From NCBI RefSeq assembly GCF_023656565.1, contig NZ_JAMOKG010000003.1, positions 1 to 64,000 of the forward strand: DNA of 64,000 bases, written 5' to 3'. The stretch is from Flavobacterium tyrosinilyticum. GTDB lineage: Bacteria; Bacteroidota; Bacteroidia; Flavobacteriales; Flavobacteriaceae. Under the pieces are notes generated by a model. It did no database searches. It worked only from the letters and a program-made list of their open reading frames with translations, and had not been told where the DNA came from. How positions within the stretch are numbered: position 1 is the stretch's first letter; each line of letters opens with the position of its first letter. Made by a program: the position numbers and the translations under genes. This document shows, piece by piece, positions 1 through 8,018 of this stretch.

Positions 1-50
1 TGTCTACGAACGTGTCTTATTCTCTTTCCGCCTGTGTTTCAAAGCGGGTG
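1..50 (-). other. Probable 5' leader of an rRNA operon extending left of the window
   Basis: This is the stretch just downstream, on the minus strand, of two strong tandem promoters. It shows no start codon followed by an open frame before the window ends. Read leftward it is richer in GC than its surroundings and ends in a CGTTCGTAGACA segment, resembling the conserved leader that precedes 16S rRNA in flavobacteria. The rRNA gene itself is outside the window, so this is an inference from promoter strength, tandem arrangement and leader character. Confidence 0.4.
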
Positions 51-81
51 CAAAACTAAAACTTCTTTTTGTTTCCTGCAA
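51..81 (-). promoter_or_regulatory. Leftward promoter, second of a tandem pair
   Basis: The minus strand has a perfect Bacteroidota -7 box, TAGTTTTG (51-58), with a TTG -33 element 20 nt upstream (79-81). It lies about 120 nt downstream of a second promoter of the same kind and reads out of the window to the left. Tandem strong promoters with a GC-richer initial transcribed sequence are typical of rRNA operons. Confidence 0.6.
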
Positions 82-173
82 GAAAAATTTAAAGTTTTTT
101 TTGAGATCTTTTCAATCCCGTTTTCTCCAATTTTCCTCCCAATCTCTCAATGAACTTTCCGTGTTGCGGGGTG

Positions 174-203
174 CAAAAGTAGAACCTTTATTTAGTTTTC
201 CAA
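174..203 (-). promoter_or_regulatory. Leftward promoter, first of a tandem pair
   Basis: The minus strand carries TACTTTTG (174-181), a perfect TAnnTTTG -7 box, preceded at 19 nt by TTG (201-203). The initial transcript would begin near the GCACCCCGCAAC stretch. From here to 480 the sequence is very AT-rich, with no gene or other feature that I can support. Confidence 0.6.
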
Positions 204-483
204 GCATTCTGAATGAGTTTTTTTCTAACTTTTTCCTATATTTTTCCTAACTAACTGATAACACAATATTTAAATTTAAAAATTTCTTTACTAAAATAAA
301 GTTTTTTCTTACTTTAAAGCTTTTTAAGCAAATATAGAGCCTGATAAAATCCGTTTTTATCAAATATACAGCTTGAAAAAAGCTACTTTCTTTGTCTTTT
401 CAGGAAATGACTTTCCTGTAACTACTATAAATTCATTAATAAATCACTCGAATACGCAGCGAAAGCAACACTTAACTAACATA

Positions 484-512
484 AATAAAAAAGCCTGAGA
501 AATTCTCAAGCT
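484..512 (-). terminator. Rho-independent terminator of the beta-barrel protein gene
   Basis: On the minus strand AGCTTGAGAA pairs with TTCTCAGGCT (one G-T pair) and is followed by a run of T. It lies 28 bp beyond the stop codon of the leftward gene ending at 540. Confidence 0.75.
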
Positions 513-539
513 GTTTTAAACAATTTATTAAAACAATTA

Positions 540-1196
540 TTATTTGCTGAAATCGTAACTAAGTACGGCACCAAGTCCAAATTGAAATGTTGATGCATAA
601 TCAGTAACCGCTACTGGCCCCCAATAATAGTCCCAATAATAATCATATCCTACGGCTGCCGACATTGATTGCAGATAAGCATTTAGATTAATTGACAATG
701 GTGAATTCGTTTTCACTTTTACACCAGCCTTAATTTCCCATGCAAAATAAGTTCCACTACCACTCTTTGGCGTTTCCAGAATGGCAACTCCTAAACCTGC
801 TCCTAGAAATGGAAGCGCCTTTTGGGAGCTTGAGCCAAAATAATACGTATAATCAGCTAATATATAATTGATGGCACCTTTGTCATCTCCCGCATTTAGC
901 TGAGTTCCTGCAGGAATAGTGTTAGCCCCATTAATTATAGCAACCTTTGTGTACAAAGGCATATTTGTATCAAGTCTGTTATACTTTAATTCTACTGAAG
1001 CATTATCCATTATAAAATATTCCAAACCTATACCATATTCAAAACCATCTTCTACTTTTGCGTAAGAGGAATCAAAGTCTACCCTATCAGAAAAGGTATA
1101 CCCTCCATACAAATTAAGTAAAAATGACTGGGCGCTTTGTGCTGACATTCCCAGCGAAAAGAAAAAAACGACAACTAACAAATGATACTTTTTCAT
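540..1196 (-). CDS. Outer membrane beta-barrel protein
   Basis: The 218-residue product has a signal peptide ending near MSAQ (about residue 19). Alternating amphipathic strands rich in Gly, Tyr and Phe follow, ending in an aromatic-rich terminal strand (QFGLGAVLSYDFSK). This pattern and length fit the small OmpW/OmpA-barrel-like family common in Bacteroidota, which sits in the outer membrane. Strands such as LNLYGGYTF, YGIGLEYF and LPFLGAGLGVAI are typical of it. No specific ligand or transport role can be read from the sequence. The gene stands alone, with its own terminator and a possible promoter about 100 nt upstream. Family assignment is fairly secure; exact function is unknown. Confidence 0.8.
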   Translation of the reverse strand: MKKYHLLVVVFFFSLGMSAQSAQSFLLNLYGGYTFSDRVDFDSSYAKVEDGFEYGIGLEYFIMDNASVELKYNRLDTNMPLYTKVAIINGANTIPAGTQLNAGDDKGAINYILADYTYYFGSSSQKALPFLGAGLGVAILETPKSGSGTYFAWEIKAGVKVKTNSPLSINLNAYLQSMSAAVGYDYYWDYYWGPVAVTDYASTFQFGLGAVLSYDFSK

Positions 1197-1297
1197 AATT
1201 TCAAGATTTAATTTATAATTATTGTTTGCATGGCGGCTACATTCGGGGATTTTTCATGATGTAGCACTTGTAATCTTCATAATCTATTAACTCGTCT

Positions 1298-1305
1298 CAA
1301 AGTTA
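1298..1305 (-). promoter_or_regulatory. Candidate -7 box for the beta-barrel gene
   Basis: The minus strand reads TAACTTTG, matching TAnnTTTG, about 100 nt upstream of the start at 1196. No convincing TTG lies at the expected -33 distance, so the call is tentative. Confidence 0.4.
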
Positions 1306-1506
1306 TCTTACAAAAACATTTTAACATAATAAAACAAGTTTTATCATGTTGCAAATTATAAAATGAAACCATTTTTTTTTAACTCACTTTTCCTAAACTA
1401 GGACTCAACCGTTGCCACAAAGCATAAGTATTCTATAATTATATCGAATAATATCCTGCTTACCTTACTTTATAAACAAGACTTTATAAACAAGATATGT
1501 ATTCAT

Positions 1507-1554
1507 AAAAAAAAGAAACAGATTATAGCACAACTACAATCTGTTTCTTTTTTT
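1507..1554 (-). terminator. Bidirectional hairpin terminator downstream of the 1639-2997 gene
   Basis: A long stem, AAAAGAAACAGATT pairing with AATCTGTTTCTTTT, is flanked by A and T runs on both sides, so it can terminate in either direction. The leftward gene ending at 1639 is the likely user, 85 bp upstream. The rest of the 1197-1638 gap shows no gene. Confidence 0.75.
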
Positions 1555-1638
1555 AGACCTTTTCTCAATTCTATCTATTCATATATAACAGAAAACCTTT
1601 TCAGCTGCGATTCCTTACTTTACTGCTTAGCTATTCAA

Positions 1639-2997
1639 TTAAATCTCTTTCAAGTTCACCTCTTTTTTATCGCCATCCTTATCTATAGTCACCCTTTTCT
1701 CAATATTGGCTTTATCAGAATAGGATTGTTTTGCTGTACCATAATTTGTTGTAGAACCTTGATAACCATAATAATTGTAGTAGTTTGTATATCCAGATAC
1801 GTATGAATAATTATAGGAGTTGGTAAAATCAAAGCTAACCATAACAATATAAGTGCCCGGCATTAAATCCATAAACTCGAAATGTCCTTGATCGTCATAT
1901 ACTTTAGTTTTTTTGATAGAATAGCCGAAATCACTATGCAAAGGCACTTCAGGCATTTTATTCTGCTTGCGAATTTTCTTATTGACCTCTGCCCATTCCT
2001 CATAATAAGCTGAACTTGGAAAAAGTGTAATTTCTGTACCTCTTGGTGCATATTGCTTCTTAGCTGTATTCACCAACCCGCCCAATCTCTTACCTGAGTC
2101 AGATCTTGCATAGGCTGTCCCAATTATAACACTATTACCATTGGAGATTTGCTTTGCAACTTCTTCCTTGTTAAACTTGTTTTTAATAGGCTGATAATCC
2201 AACTCTTCGTTAACTGTAATTTCCCACATTCCATTAGCCATAGACATTTCGCGTTGCCATAGGCGATGATCTTTTTTGTCTATAGCATAATTATAAGTAG
2301 CGTTGGTGCTTTCTTCCAAAACCGAAACAAGCCATGTCTCGTGCTTACCTGTTCTCGGAGAATTGTAGACAAAACTTTTCACTTCTTTAATAGTGTAGTA
2401 TTCCACAAGTACATCTGACCCATCATTATAATAAAACTGTGGAAAACGTGCTTTGTATCCAACATCTAACGGTAGTGTTGTAATTAAATGATCGGACCAA
2501 TTGAAGTCAAAATATTCTTCTTTAGGCTGAAGCTTTAGTTTTTTGTCTTTTTTGGTTTTCTTAGAATAGTAATTACCCGTAATGATTTCAGCAAAGTTCA
2601 GGTTTAATTTTGCATTCTTAGTCTCATCGGCATAACTTATAGCTCTAAGCGTTTGCGCATCTGCTGTACTAATACGCGTTGTAGGAGCTCCGTTGTCTTT
2701 TGGGGTAAAAGTATTATTCAACGTCAATTGGTTATTAGCCAAAGTAATGTCATAAGTCAATGCTCCCATATTCTTCCACTCTGTCCCTTTAACATAATAA
2801 ACAGTGTAGAGTGATTTTTCTGGCTTAATATACTTTGTATTAATGTCCTTACCGCCAGGAACAAGTGCTTTTTGTCCGACTGCCATAAATGGAAGCAGAA
2901 ACAGTACATAAAAAAGCTGTTTTAACAAACTGGATTTCTCATTTTTAAAGAAAACACCTTTTTTTGATGTAATACTATTTGGAATATTGGCTTTCAT
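1639..2997 (-). CDS. Secreted protein with C-terminal carboxypeptidase-regulatory-like domain, function unknown
   Basis: I take the start at the Met beginning MKANIPNS (2997). A TAAATTTG -7 box lies at 3019-3026, so the longer frame from 3042 would begin upstream of transcription. The 452-residue product has a late signal peptide (LLKQLFYVLFLLPFMAVGQ). A central region of about 220 residues resembles DUF3108-type beta-rich periplasmic or outer-membrane proteins. The C-terminal part (IIGTAYARSDSGKRLGGL ... GHFEFMDLMPGTYIVMV) has the look of a carboxypeptidase-regulatory or SdrD-B-like immunoglobulin fold. A Tyr/Asn-rich stretch (NYYNYYGYQGS) sits near the C-terminus. No catalytic motif is visible. 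The location should be periplasm or cell surface; the role is unknown. Confidence 0.75.
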   Translation of the reverse strand: MKANIPNSITSKKGVFFKNEKSSLLKQLFYVLFLLPFMAVGQKALVPGGKDINTKYIKPEKSLYTVYYVKGTEWKNMGALTYDITLANNQLTLNNTFTPKDNGAPTTRISTADAQTLRAISYADETKNAKLNLNFAEIITGNYYSKKTKKDKKLKLQPKEEYFDFNWSDHLITTLPLDVGYKARFPQFYYNDGSDVLVEYYTIKEVKSFVYNSPRTGKHETWLVSVLEESTNATYNYAIDKKDHRLWQREMSMANGMWEITVNEELDYQPIKNKFNKEEVAKQISNGNSVIIGTAYARSDSGKRLGGLVNTAKKQYAPRGTEITLFPSSAYYEEWAEVNKKIRKQNKMPEVPLHSDFGYSIKKTKVYDDQGHFEFMDLMPGTYIVMVSFDFTNSYNYSYVSGYTNYYNYYGYQGSTTNYGTAKQSYSDKANIEKRVTIDKDGDKKEVNLKEI

Positions 2998-3018
2998 TGT
3001 GATTATTTTGATTGGGAA

Positions 3019-3026
3019 CAAATTTA
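3019..3026 (-). promoter_or_regulatory. -7 promoter box of the 1639-2997 gene
   Basis: The minus strand reads TAAATTTG, a perfect TAnnTTTG, ending 21 nt before the ATG at 2997. It decides the start codon against the longer frame. A good -33 element was not found. Confidence 0.55.
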
Positions 3027-3210
3027 CAGACATCATATACAAAATAAAATACCTGATTTCATGGTAATTTTCTATTGCAACTACCTTTAAATATATACTT
3101 ATGAAAATATTTTAGCATTTCAATTTATCGAAACTAAAATAATTTTGGTAAGAGATTAATAAGCCCATTATTTCAATACTCATTAAGGCTTCAGATCAAA
3201 ACAAAACAAT

Positions 3211-3239
3211 AATTTAACGCAACATTATTGCGTTAAATT
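3211..3239. promoter_or_regulatory. Perfect 12-bp inverted repeat upstream of the alkaline phosphatase gene
   Basis: AATTTAACGCAA, a 5-nt spacer, then its exact complement TTGCGTTAAATT. It ends 40 nt before the ATG at 3280 and has no T-run typical of a terminator. A dimeric regulator's operator, perhaps phosphate-responsive, is the simplest reading. No other copy was noticed in the window. Confidence 0.5.
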
Positions 3240-3279
3240 TTAAAATGTCTTTATTTTACCTTTCACTAAATTTATCTTA

Positions 3280-4686
3280 ATGAACAGACGCAGATTTTTA
3301 AAAGGCTCCTCAGCACTAGCAGGGCTATTCACCCTTGGCCCTTCCGTTATCCTAGCAAACGATGTGGAGGCCATAAATAAGAAAGCTAAAAAAGCAAAAA
3401 ACATCATTTTCCTGATCAGCGACGGAATGAGCTGTGGAACACTTCAAATGGCGGATCTCTACTCTCAACATATTTTAGGCAAAAATACAGAGTGGATCAA
3501 CCTTTATAAAGAGAATAAAGTCTCAAGAGCCTTAATGGACACAGCCTCTGCCAGTTCTCCAGTTACAGATTCTGCGGCGGCGAGCTCTTCTTTTGGAGGC
3601 GGGCATCGCGTTAGAAATGGCGTGTTGAATATTGGTTCAAATGGCGAAAAATATCTTCCGATCTGGCAAAAGTTTAAAAATGCAGGAAAAAAAGCGGGTT
3701 GCGTCACTACGGTTACCATTACTCACGCCACTCCGGCAGGGTTTTGTGTGAACTCGGACAGCAGAAATGCCGAAAATGAAATTGCCGAAATGTATGCTGA
3801 ACTTGGATTTGATGTTATGATGGGCGGAGGCGACGAATTCTTCAATCCATCAAAAAGAAAAGACAAAAAAGATATCTATAAGATCTATGAAGAAAAAGGC
3901 TATCAGGTACTAAAAGAAAAATCGGATCTAGACAACATTAAAAAAGGAGGAAAAACTTTAGGTGTTTTCGCTACTGGAGCTCTTCCCTACACCATCGATC
4001 GAAATAATATATCAGAATTACAAAAAACGCCTACACTTGCCCAAATGAGCGCTACAGCAATCGACCAGATGAAAGACCATAAAAATGGTTTTGTATTACT
4101 CATTGAAGGAGGAAAAGTAGATTGGGCTGCGCACGCCAATGATATTGCTGCGCTGATTCATGACCAGCTTGCTTTTGACGAGGCGGTTAAAACAGCTATG
4201 GATTTTGCCGAAAAAGATAAAGAAACTCTTGTAATCATTACAACCGATCACGGAAATGCAAATCCGGGACTTATCTATGGCGCTAATGCAAAAGAAAACT
4301 TTGACAGCATTGCAGACTATAAATACACCAACGAGTACATTTTAAATTCTATCCATGCCGATTTCAATCTGCAGCAGATTAAGGATTGGGTTAAAGAAAC
4401 CAATAAAATTAGCTTGACAGATGATGAAGCAAAGCATTTAAAGGATTTCTATTCTGGCCTCGAAAAACAGGAAGATGGTCTGTATAATTACAAAAAGTTA
4501 CCTTTTAAAGCCTATTCAGAAATTCAGAAAAAGCATAATAATGTAGGATGGATCAGTATGGACCATTCTGGAGATTATGTTGAGTTGGCCATGTACGGCC
4601 CTGGAAGCGAACTATTGAAGCCTTTTGTACAGAATAAAGATCTTCATTATCTAATGCTTGAAGCTTCTATTGAAAAAGAATCTTAA
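3280..4686 (+). CDS. Alkaline phosphatase, PhoA family, Tat-exported
   Basis: This enzyme hydrolyses phosphate monoesters outside the cytoplasm to release inorganic phosphate. The 468-residue product starts with a twin-arginine signal (RRRFLKG), implying folded, metal-loaded export. The family core is clear: metal-ligand Asp in FLISDGMS (about 48), nucleophilic Ser98 in SPVTDSAA, the THATPAGF segment, LLIEGGKVDWAAHAND with further metal ligands, TTDHGN and a C-terminal DHSGDYVELAMYGPGSE. Length is normal for the family. It is monocistronic, with a palindrome upstream and a terminator downstream. It belongs to the PF00245 type, not the PhoX type. Phosphate-starvation control is likely from family knowledge but not demonstrated here. 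Confidence 0.95.
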   Translation: MNRRRFLKGSSALAGLFTLGPSVILANDVEAINKKAKKAKNIIFLISDGMSCGTLQMADLYSQHILGKNTEWINLYKENKVSRALMDTASASSPVTDSAAASSSFGGGHRVRNGVLNIGSNGEKYLPIWQKFKNAGKKAGCVTTVTITHATPAGFCVNSDSRNAENEIAEMYAELGFDVMMGGGDEFFNPSKRKDKKDIYKIYEEKGYQVLKEKSDLDNIKKGGKTLGVFATGALPYTIDRNNISELQKTPTLAQMSATAIDQMKDHKNGFVLLIEGGKVDWAAHANDIAALIHDQLAFDEAVKTAMDFAEKDKETLVIITTDHGNANPGLIYGANAKENFDSIADYKYTNEYILNSIHADFNLQQIKDWVKETNKISLTDDEAKHLKDFYSGLEKQEDGLYNYKKLPFKAYSEIQKKHNNVGWISMDHSGDYVELAMYGPGSELLKPFVQNKDLHYLMLEASIEKES

Positions 4687-4744
4687 ATGGAAAAATCAAA
4701 GTTTTGTTGGACACAAGCTTTATTAACGAAATAATATTAAAAAC

Positions 4745-4775
4745 AAAAAGCTTCATAGAAATTTGAAGCTTTTTG
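4745..4775 (+). terminator. Terminator of the alkaline phosphatase gene
   Basis: AAAAAGCTTCA pairs with TGAAGCTTTTT around a 9-nt loop, 59 bp after the stop codon. The A and T tracts are symmetrical, so it could also act leftward. Confidence 0.75.
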
Positions 4776-4946
4776 TAACTTTCGTAATGATCAATTTTAT
4801 TTTTTTCCTGTAAAAGGATTTACCAATGTCAGTTCGCGAGAAATATTAAATTCTCATTTACAACTTCCACCTAATTTTTGTTTAACGTTACAATCTTATA
4901 TAAATGCAGGCAAAGATTACTTTTGAATCTTTATCTTCCAAATATT

Positions 4947-5588
4947 TTATAGTTTTAAAACGTCACCGATTACTTTAACAAACCCATGTTCCTCAAAACT
5001 ATTCCAGAGAATCGGTACTGTCAGGTTGTATTCTTTCTCCTTTGCCCATATAAGTCTGTATCCGCTGTCTTCCATATAAATACAACCATAATCTGCTTCT
5101 GTAGCTCTGCAAAACTCTTTAAAGTATTTGTCAATTGATTTTGATTTAGCAAAAAGACGACTCATATCACTAGTGACAGCCCAAAATTGAAGTTCGATAC
5201 AATCCTCTATTTTTGAAGAATAGTCATTAATGTAAATTTCAATATTACCTATCCACCATTTACCCTCTGCGCCTTTGTAAAAATCAATAAAGTCAGATTC
5301 ATCAGCAGAATTGGGTGTATAATTTTGAGCCAAATCATAGAGATAATACTCTATTATCGTATCATCTTCTTCTACTAAAATACAGGTATCTACCCTCTGA
5401 TTTATTCCTAAGTTTTCAAGTAATGTTTTGGATATTTCTCCATTAGCATAGCGGTCAATTTTGTGCAGCTGATTGTTGCTTATTTCAAATGATGCTCTCT
5501 CTTTTTCTGAATGCTCATAAATGAATTGTAAAGCTCTATTAAGCCTTTCTTTCTTGATGTATATTCTATAGTCGTAATCTAGTCCCAT
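4947..5588 (-). CDS. Hypothetical cytoplasmic protein
   Basis: I do not recognise this 213-residue protein. It has no signal peptide or membrane segment, begins MGLDYDYRIYIKKERLNRALQF, is acidic with many Tyr and Trp, and has mixed alpha/beta character. It looks like one of the small stand-alone proteins found singly in Bacteroidota genomes, some of which act as immunity proteins, but nothing here shows that. A good promoter lies directly upstream (TTTG, 22 nt, TACATTTG), which supports expression as a separate unit. No partner toxin gene is adjacent. Confidence 0.65.
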   Translation of the reverse strand: MGLDYDYRIYIKKERLNRALQFIYEHSEKERASFEISNNQLHKIDRYANGEISKTLLENLGINQRVDTCILVEEDDTIIEYYLYDLAQNYTPNSADESDFIDFYKGAEGKWWIGNIEIYINDYSSKIEDCIELQFWAVTSDMSRLFAKSKSIDKYFKEFCRATEADYGCIYMEDSGYRLIWAKEKEYNLTVPILWNSFEEHGFVKVIGDVLKL

Positions 5589-5608
5589 TTTTATAATTCG
5601 AATAAAAT

Positions 5609-5642
5609 CAAATGTATTGCTTTTAACTTAAAAAAAATCAAA
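5609..5642 (-). promoter_or_regulatory. Promoter of the hypothetical gene 4947-5588
   Basis: On the minus strand TTTG (5639-5642) is followed after 22 nt by TACATTTG (5609-5616), a full Bacteroidota promoter, with an expected leader of about 15 nt. Confidence 0.6.
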
Positions 5643-5743
5643 CTTTAATTAATATTGAAGGATGAAAGACCTTACGTACATTAAGCTTAGCTTCAACAAA
5701 TGTTAAATATTAGTAAAGCCCTGCAAAGTCTGATCTTTTTGCT

Positions 5744-5751
5744 TATTTTTG
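5744..5751 (+). promoter_or_regulatory. Candidate -7 box for the beta-helix protein gene
   Basis: TATTTTTG matches TAnnTTTG about 145 nt before the ATG at 5896, which would give a long leader. The -33 region is poor. The rest of the 5589-5895 gap shows nothing else. Confidence 0.4.
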
Positions 5752-5895
5752 TTAGAAGCTCTTCAGAAAAAAGATTTAAAATTTCCTTGTAGTCGCTGAT
5801 CAGATATTTATCTCCAGCTATCACAAAAGCAAGAAAACTTTATAATCAATTTTAAAAGAGCCAAAAAAAATACCATTACAAATAGCCCCAAGACT

Positions 5896-7182
5896 ATGAA
5901 AAAAATTACTCTAATGATCTGTCTGCTACTTGCCGCAGGCGTGAACGCACAGCAGGAAAAGGGAATTATCGGATATGCGAACTGGCTGGACAACTGGACA
6001 GAATTCAAGCCGCAGAAAGCGGAGTCTAAAGATGCCAACCAAATACTGGCTGGAAATATCACACAGAACACCAAACTGATGAAAAAAAACGTGTACATTC
6101 TTCAAGGAAATGTATATGTAACAAATAACGCCGTTCTGACTATTGATCCAGGTACGGTAATTATTGGCGATGCAGCAAGCAAAGGAACTCTTATTATAAC
6201 AAAAGGAGCCAAAATTATAGCAGAGGGACAGGAAACTGATCCTATCATCTTCACTTCAAACGCTAGTATGAAAAAAGCGGGCGACTGGGGTGGTGTTGTA
6301 GTCTTAGGAGATGCACCTATCAATAAATTTGGTGGAGCTGGATCTTATACTATGGATCTTGATCCTTCTCTTACTGCATATGGAGGAGACAATGCAGCTA
6401 GCAGCTCTGGAGTATTAAAATTTATTCGTATTGAATTTGCAGGCCGAAAAGTAAAAGGAGCAGATAGTTTTAATGGACTAACTGTTGCAGGAGCTGGAAA
6501 CAAAACAGTTTTAGAGAATATTATGGTGAGCTTCTCAGGAGGTGATTCATTTGCTTTTTATGGAGGAGATCTTAATGCTTCTCAATTGGTTTCGTACAAA
6601 TCTATAAATGATGATTTCAAAATGACGCAAGGAACGCAATGCCGTCTATATAATTCATTGGCAGTTAGATCTTCTTATTTGTCAAGTAACAGAGATGGTT
6701 CTAGATGTTTGGAAGTGAAAGCGTATGAAAAGAAAAGCGAAACAGACTTTACAAGAAAATCTACTTTCGTTTCTGCCTCAAACCTAACTCTTATAAATGA
6801 TAGTGAAAATATCAAAGCCGACGTTCAGGCTGGTCTTATAAAAGAAGCTGTTTATGTAGCAGACAATGCTGCTCTAGAGCTTAAAAGAAGCGTGATTTCA
6901 GGATTCAACCCAGCTGTTTTACTAGATAGCCAGACAATAGTAAATGGTGAGAACTTAAAGAAAATCAAAATTGAAGAAATGTTTTTCAACCAGTGTACAG
7001 GTAATATCTTTACAGAAAACAAAGCCGACAATTCTGATTTAGAAAATTGGTATGGCAATACCATATTTTCAAATGTGTACTCACAAACCGATAATAAGGA
7101 AACTTTTGTTGACATTTATAATGCAAAAAGACCTGACTTTAGACTTCAACTAGGAAAAATTACTGCATCGAGTGGCAAATAA
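5896..7182 (+). CDS. Secreted right-handed beta-helix protein, function unknown
   Basis: The 428-residue product has a clear signal peptide (MKKITLMICLLLAAGVNAQ). Successive short strands with Gly/Asn turns follow (NVYVTNNAVLTIDPGTVIIG, then ILITKGAKIIAEG-like rungs, DWGGVVVLGDAPINKFG), as in parallel beta-helix proteins of the Bacteroidota cell surface. There is no T9SS tail and no catalytic signature that I can name. It lies one gene away from a phosphatase. My recollection is that relatives occur near phosphate-scavenging genes in flavobacteria, but the sequence does not prove it. The fold call is moderately sure, the role open. Confidence 0.75.
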   Translation: MKKITLMICLLLAAGVNAQQEKGIIGYANWLDNWTEFKPQKAESKDANQILAGNITQNTKLMKKNVYILQGNVYVTNNAVLTIDPGTVIIGDAASKGTLIITKGAKIIAEGQETDPIIFTSNASMKKAGDWGGVVVLGDAPINKFGGAGSYTMDLDPSLTAYGGDNAASSSGVLKFIRIEFAGRKVKGADSFNGLTVAGAGNKTVLENIMVSFSGGDSFAFYGGDLNASQLVSYKSINDDFKMTQGTQCRLYNSLAVRSSYLSSNRDGSRCLEVKAYEKKSETDFTRKSTFVSASNLTLINDSENIKADVQAGLIKEAVYVADNAALELKRSVISGFNPAVLLDSQTIVNGENLKKIKIEEMFFNQCTGNIFTENKADNSDLENWYGNTIFSNVYSQTDNKETFVDIYNAKRPDFRLQLGKITASSGK

Positions 7183-7206
7183 TTTTTTTTAAAATATTAG
7201 AAATAT

Positions 7207-7243
7207 AAAAGGAAACATCTACTAAGCTGTTTCCTTTTTTTTT
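7207..7243 (+). terminator. Terminator of the beta-helix protein gene
   Basis: AAAAGGAAACA pairs with TGTTTCCTTTT, followed by a T run, 25 bp after the stop codon. Confidence 0.85.
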
Positions 7244-7368
7244 GCATCTAAAACTTCCATTGATTACAAAAATTTTAAAAACAGGTAGAAATACTGTACT
7301 GTAAATCAAATTCTTGTAATAACTTTAGTATATATTCTCGATAGAAGCAATACTAAAAAGATAAAAGT

Positions 7369-7974
7369 ATGAAAATAGGAATTATTGGCATTGGAAGCCT
7401 TACACTAGAACTGGCACAGAGAGCCTCATCTGTGGGTTATGAAATTCTTATAAACCATCCTCGCGGCAACTCCTTCATACAGCAAACGACCGAAAGCATA
7501 AGAAATGCTAGGCTAGTTTCGCTTCAGGAAGCAGCATTGGGAGATGTTATCATACTTTTTGTTCCGAGAGAAGATCTCGAGAAAACGATTGGAATGTTGC
7601 CGGATATGACTGGTAAAATCATCGTTCATACAAGCGGACTGATTTTTAATCCAAAACTTCTCGTATCAAGCATTACTAGCGCCCTTACTTTTCAGATTAC
7701 AGCTTCACTGCTACCTAAGGCTTATGTGGTAAAACTTTTCAGCCCAGTAATGCTACAGCCTCAAAAAACGTCGCTCGTAACCAAAAGCAAAGATGAAATC
7801 TATTTTGCAGGCGACCATATACCTTCAAAAAATACTGTCAAAACTTTTTTAAAAGATCTCGGATTCGATCCTTTTGACCTTTCTTCAAGATTAAAATCTC
7901 AAAAAACTGTCCTCCTTCACAAAAAGAACAGTTTATTGAATGTCTGGTATCAGCATCATTACAAATCAAATTGA
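7369..7974 (+). CDS. NAD(P)-binding protein, F420-dependent NADP oxidoreductase-like
   Basis: The N-terminus MKIGIIGIGSLTLELA is a Rossmann GxGxxxxxxA dinucleotide-binding loop. It is followed by the strand-helix order of the NADP_oxidored F420-dependent family (PF03807): ILFVPRE at the end of the fourth strand, then GKIIVHTSG. The 201-residue length matches the single-domain members. The C-terminal 60 residues are basic. Which substrate is reduced cannot be told, and flavobacteria are not known to make F420, so NADP(H) is the likelier cofactor. It stands alone between two terminators or convergent genes. Confidence 0.75.
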   Translation: MKIGIIGIGSLTLELAQRASSVGYEILINHPRGNSFIQQTTESIRNARLVSLQEAALGDVIILFVPREDLEKTIGMLPDMTGKIIVHTSGLIFNPKLLVSSITSALTFQITASLLPKAYVVKLFSPVMLQPQKTSLVTKSKDEIYFAGDHIPSKNTVKTFLKDLGFDPFDLSSRLKSQKTVLLHKKNSLLNVWYQHHYKSN

Positions 7975-8018
7975 TTTTTGCCTTGAAGATTTATAAGGCG
8001 AAATGAATACTTATTGTC

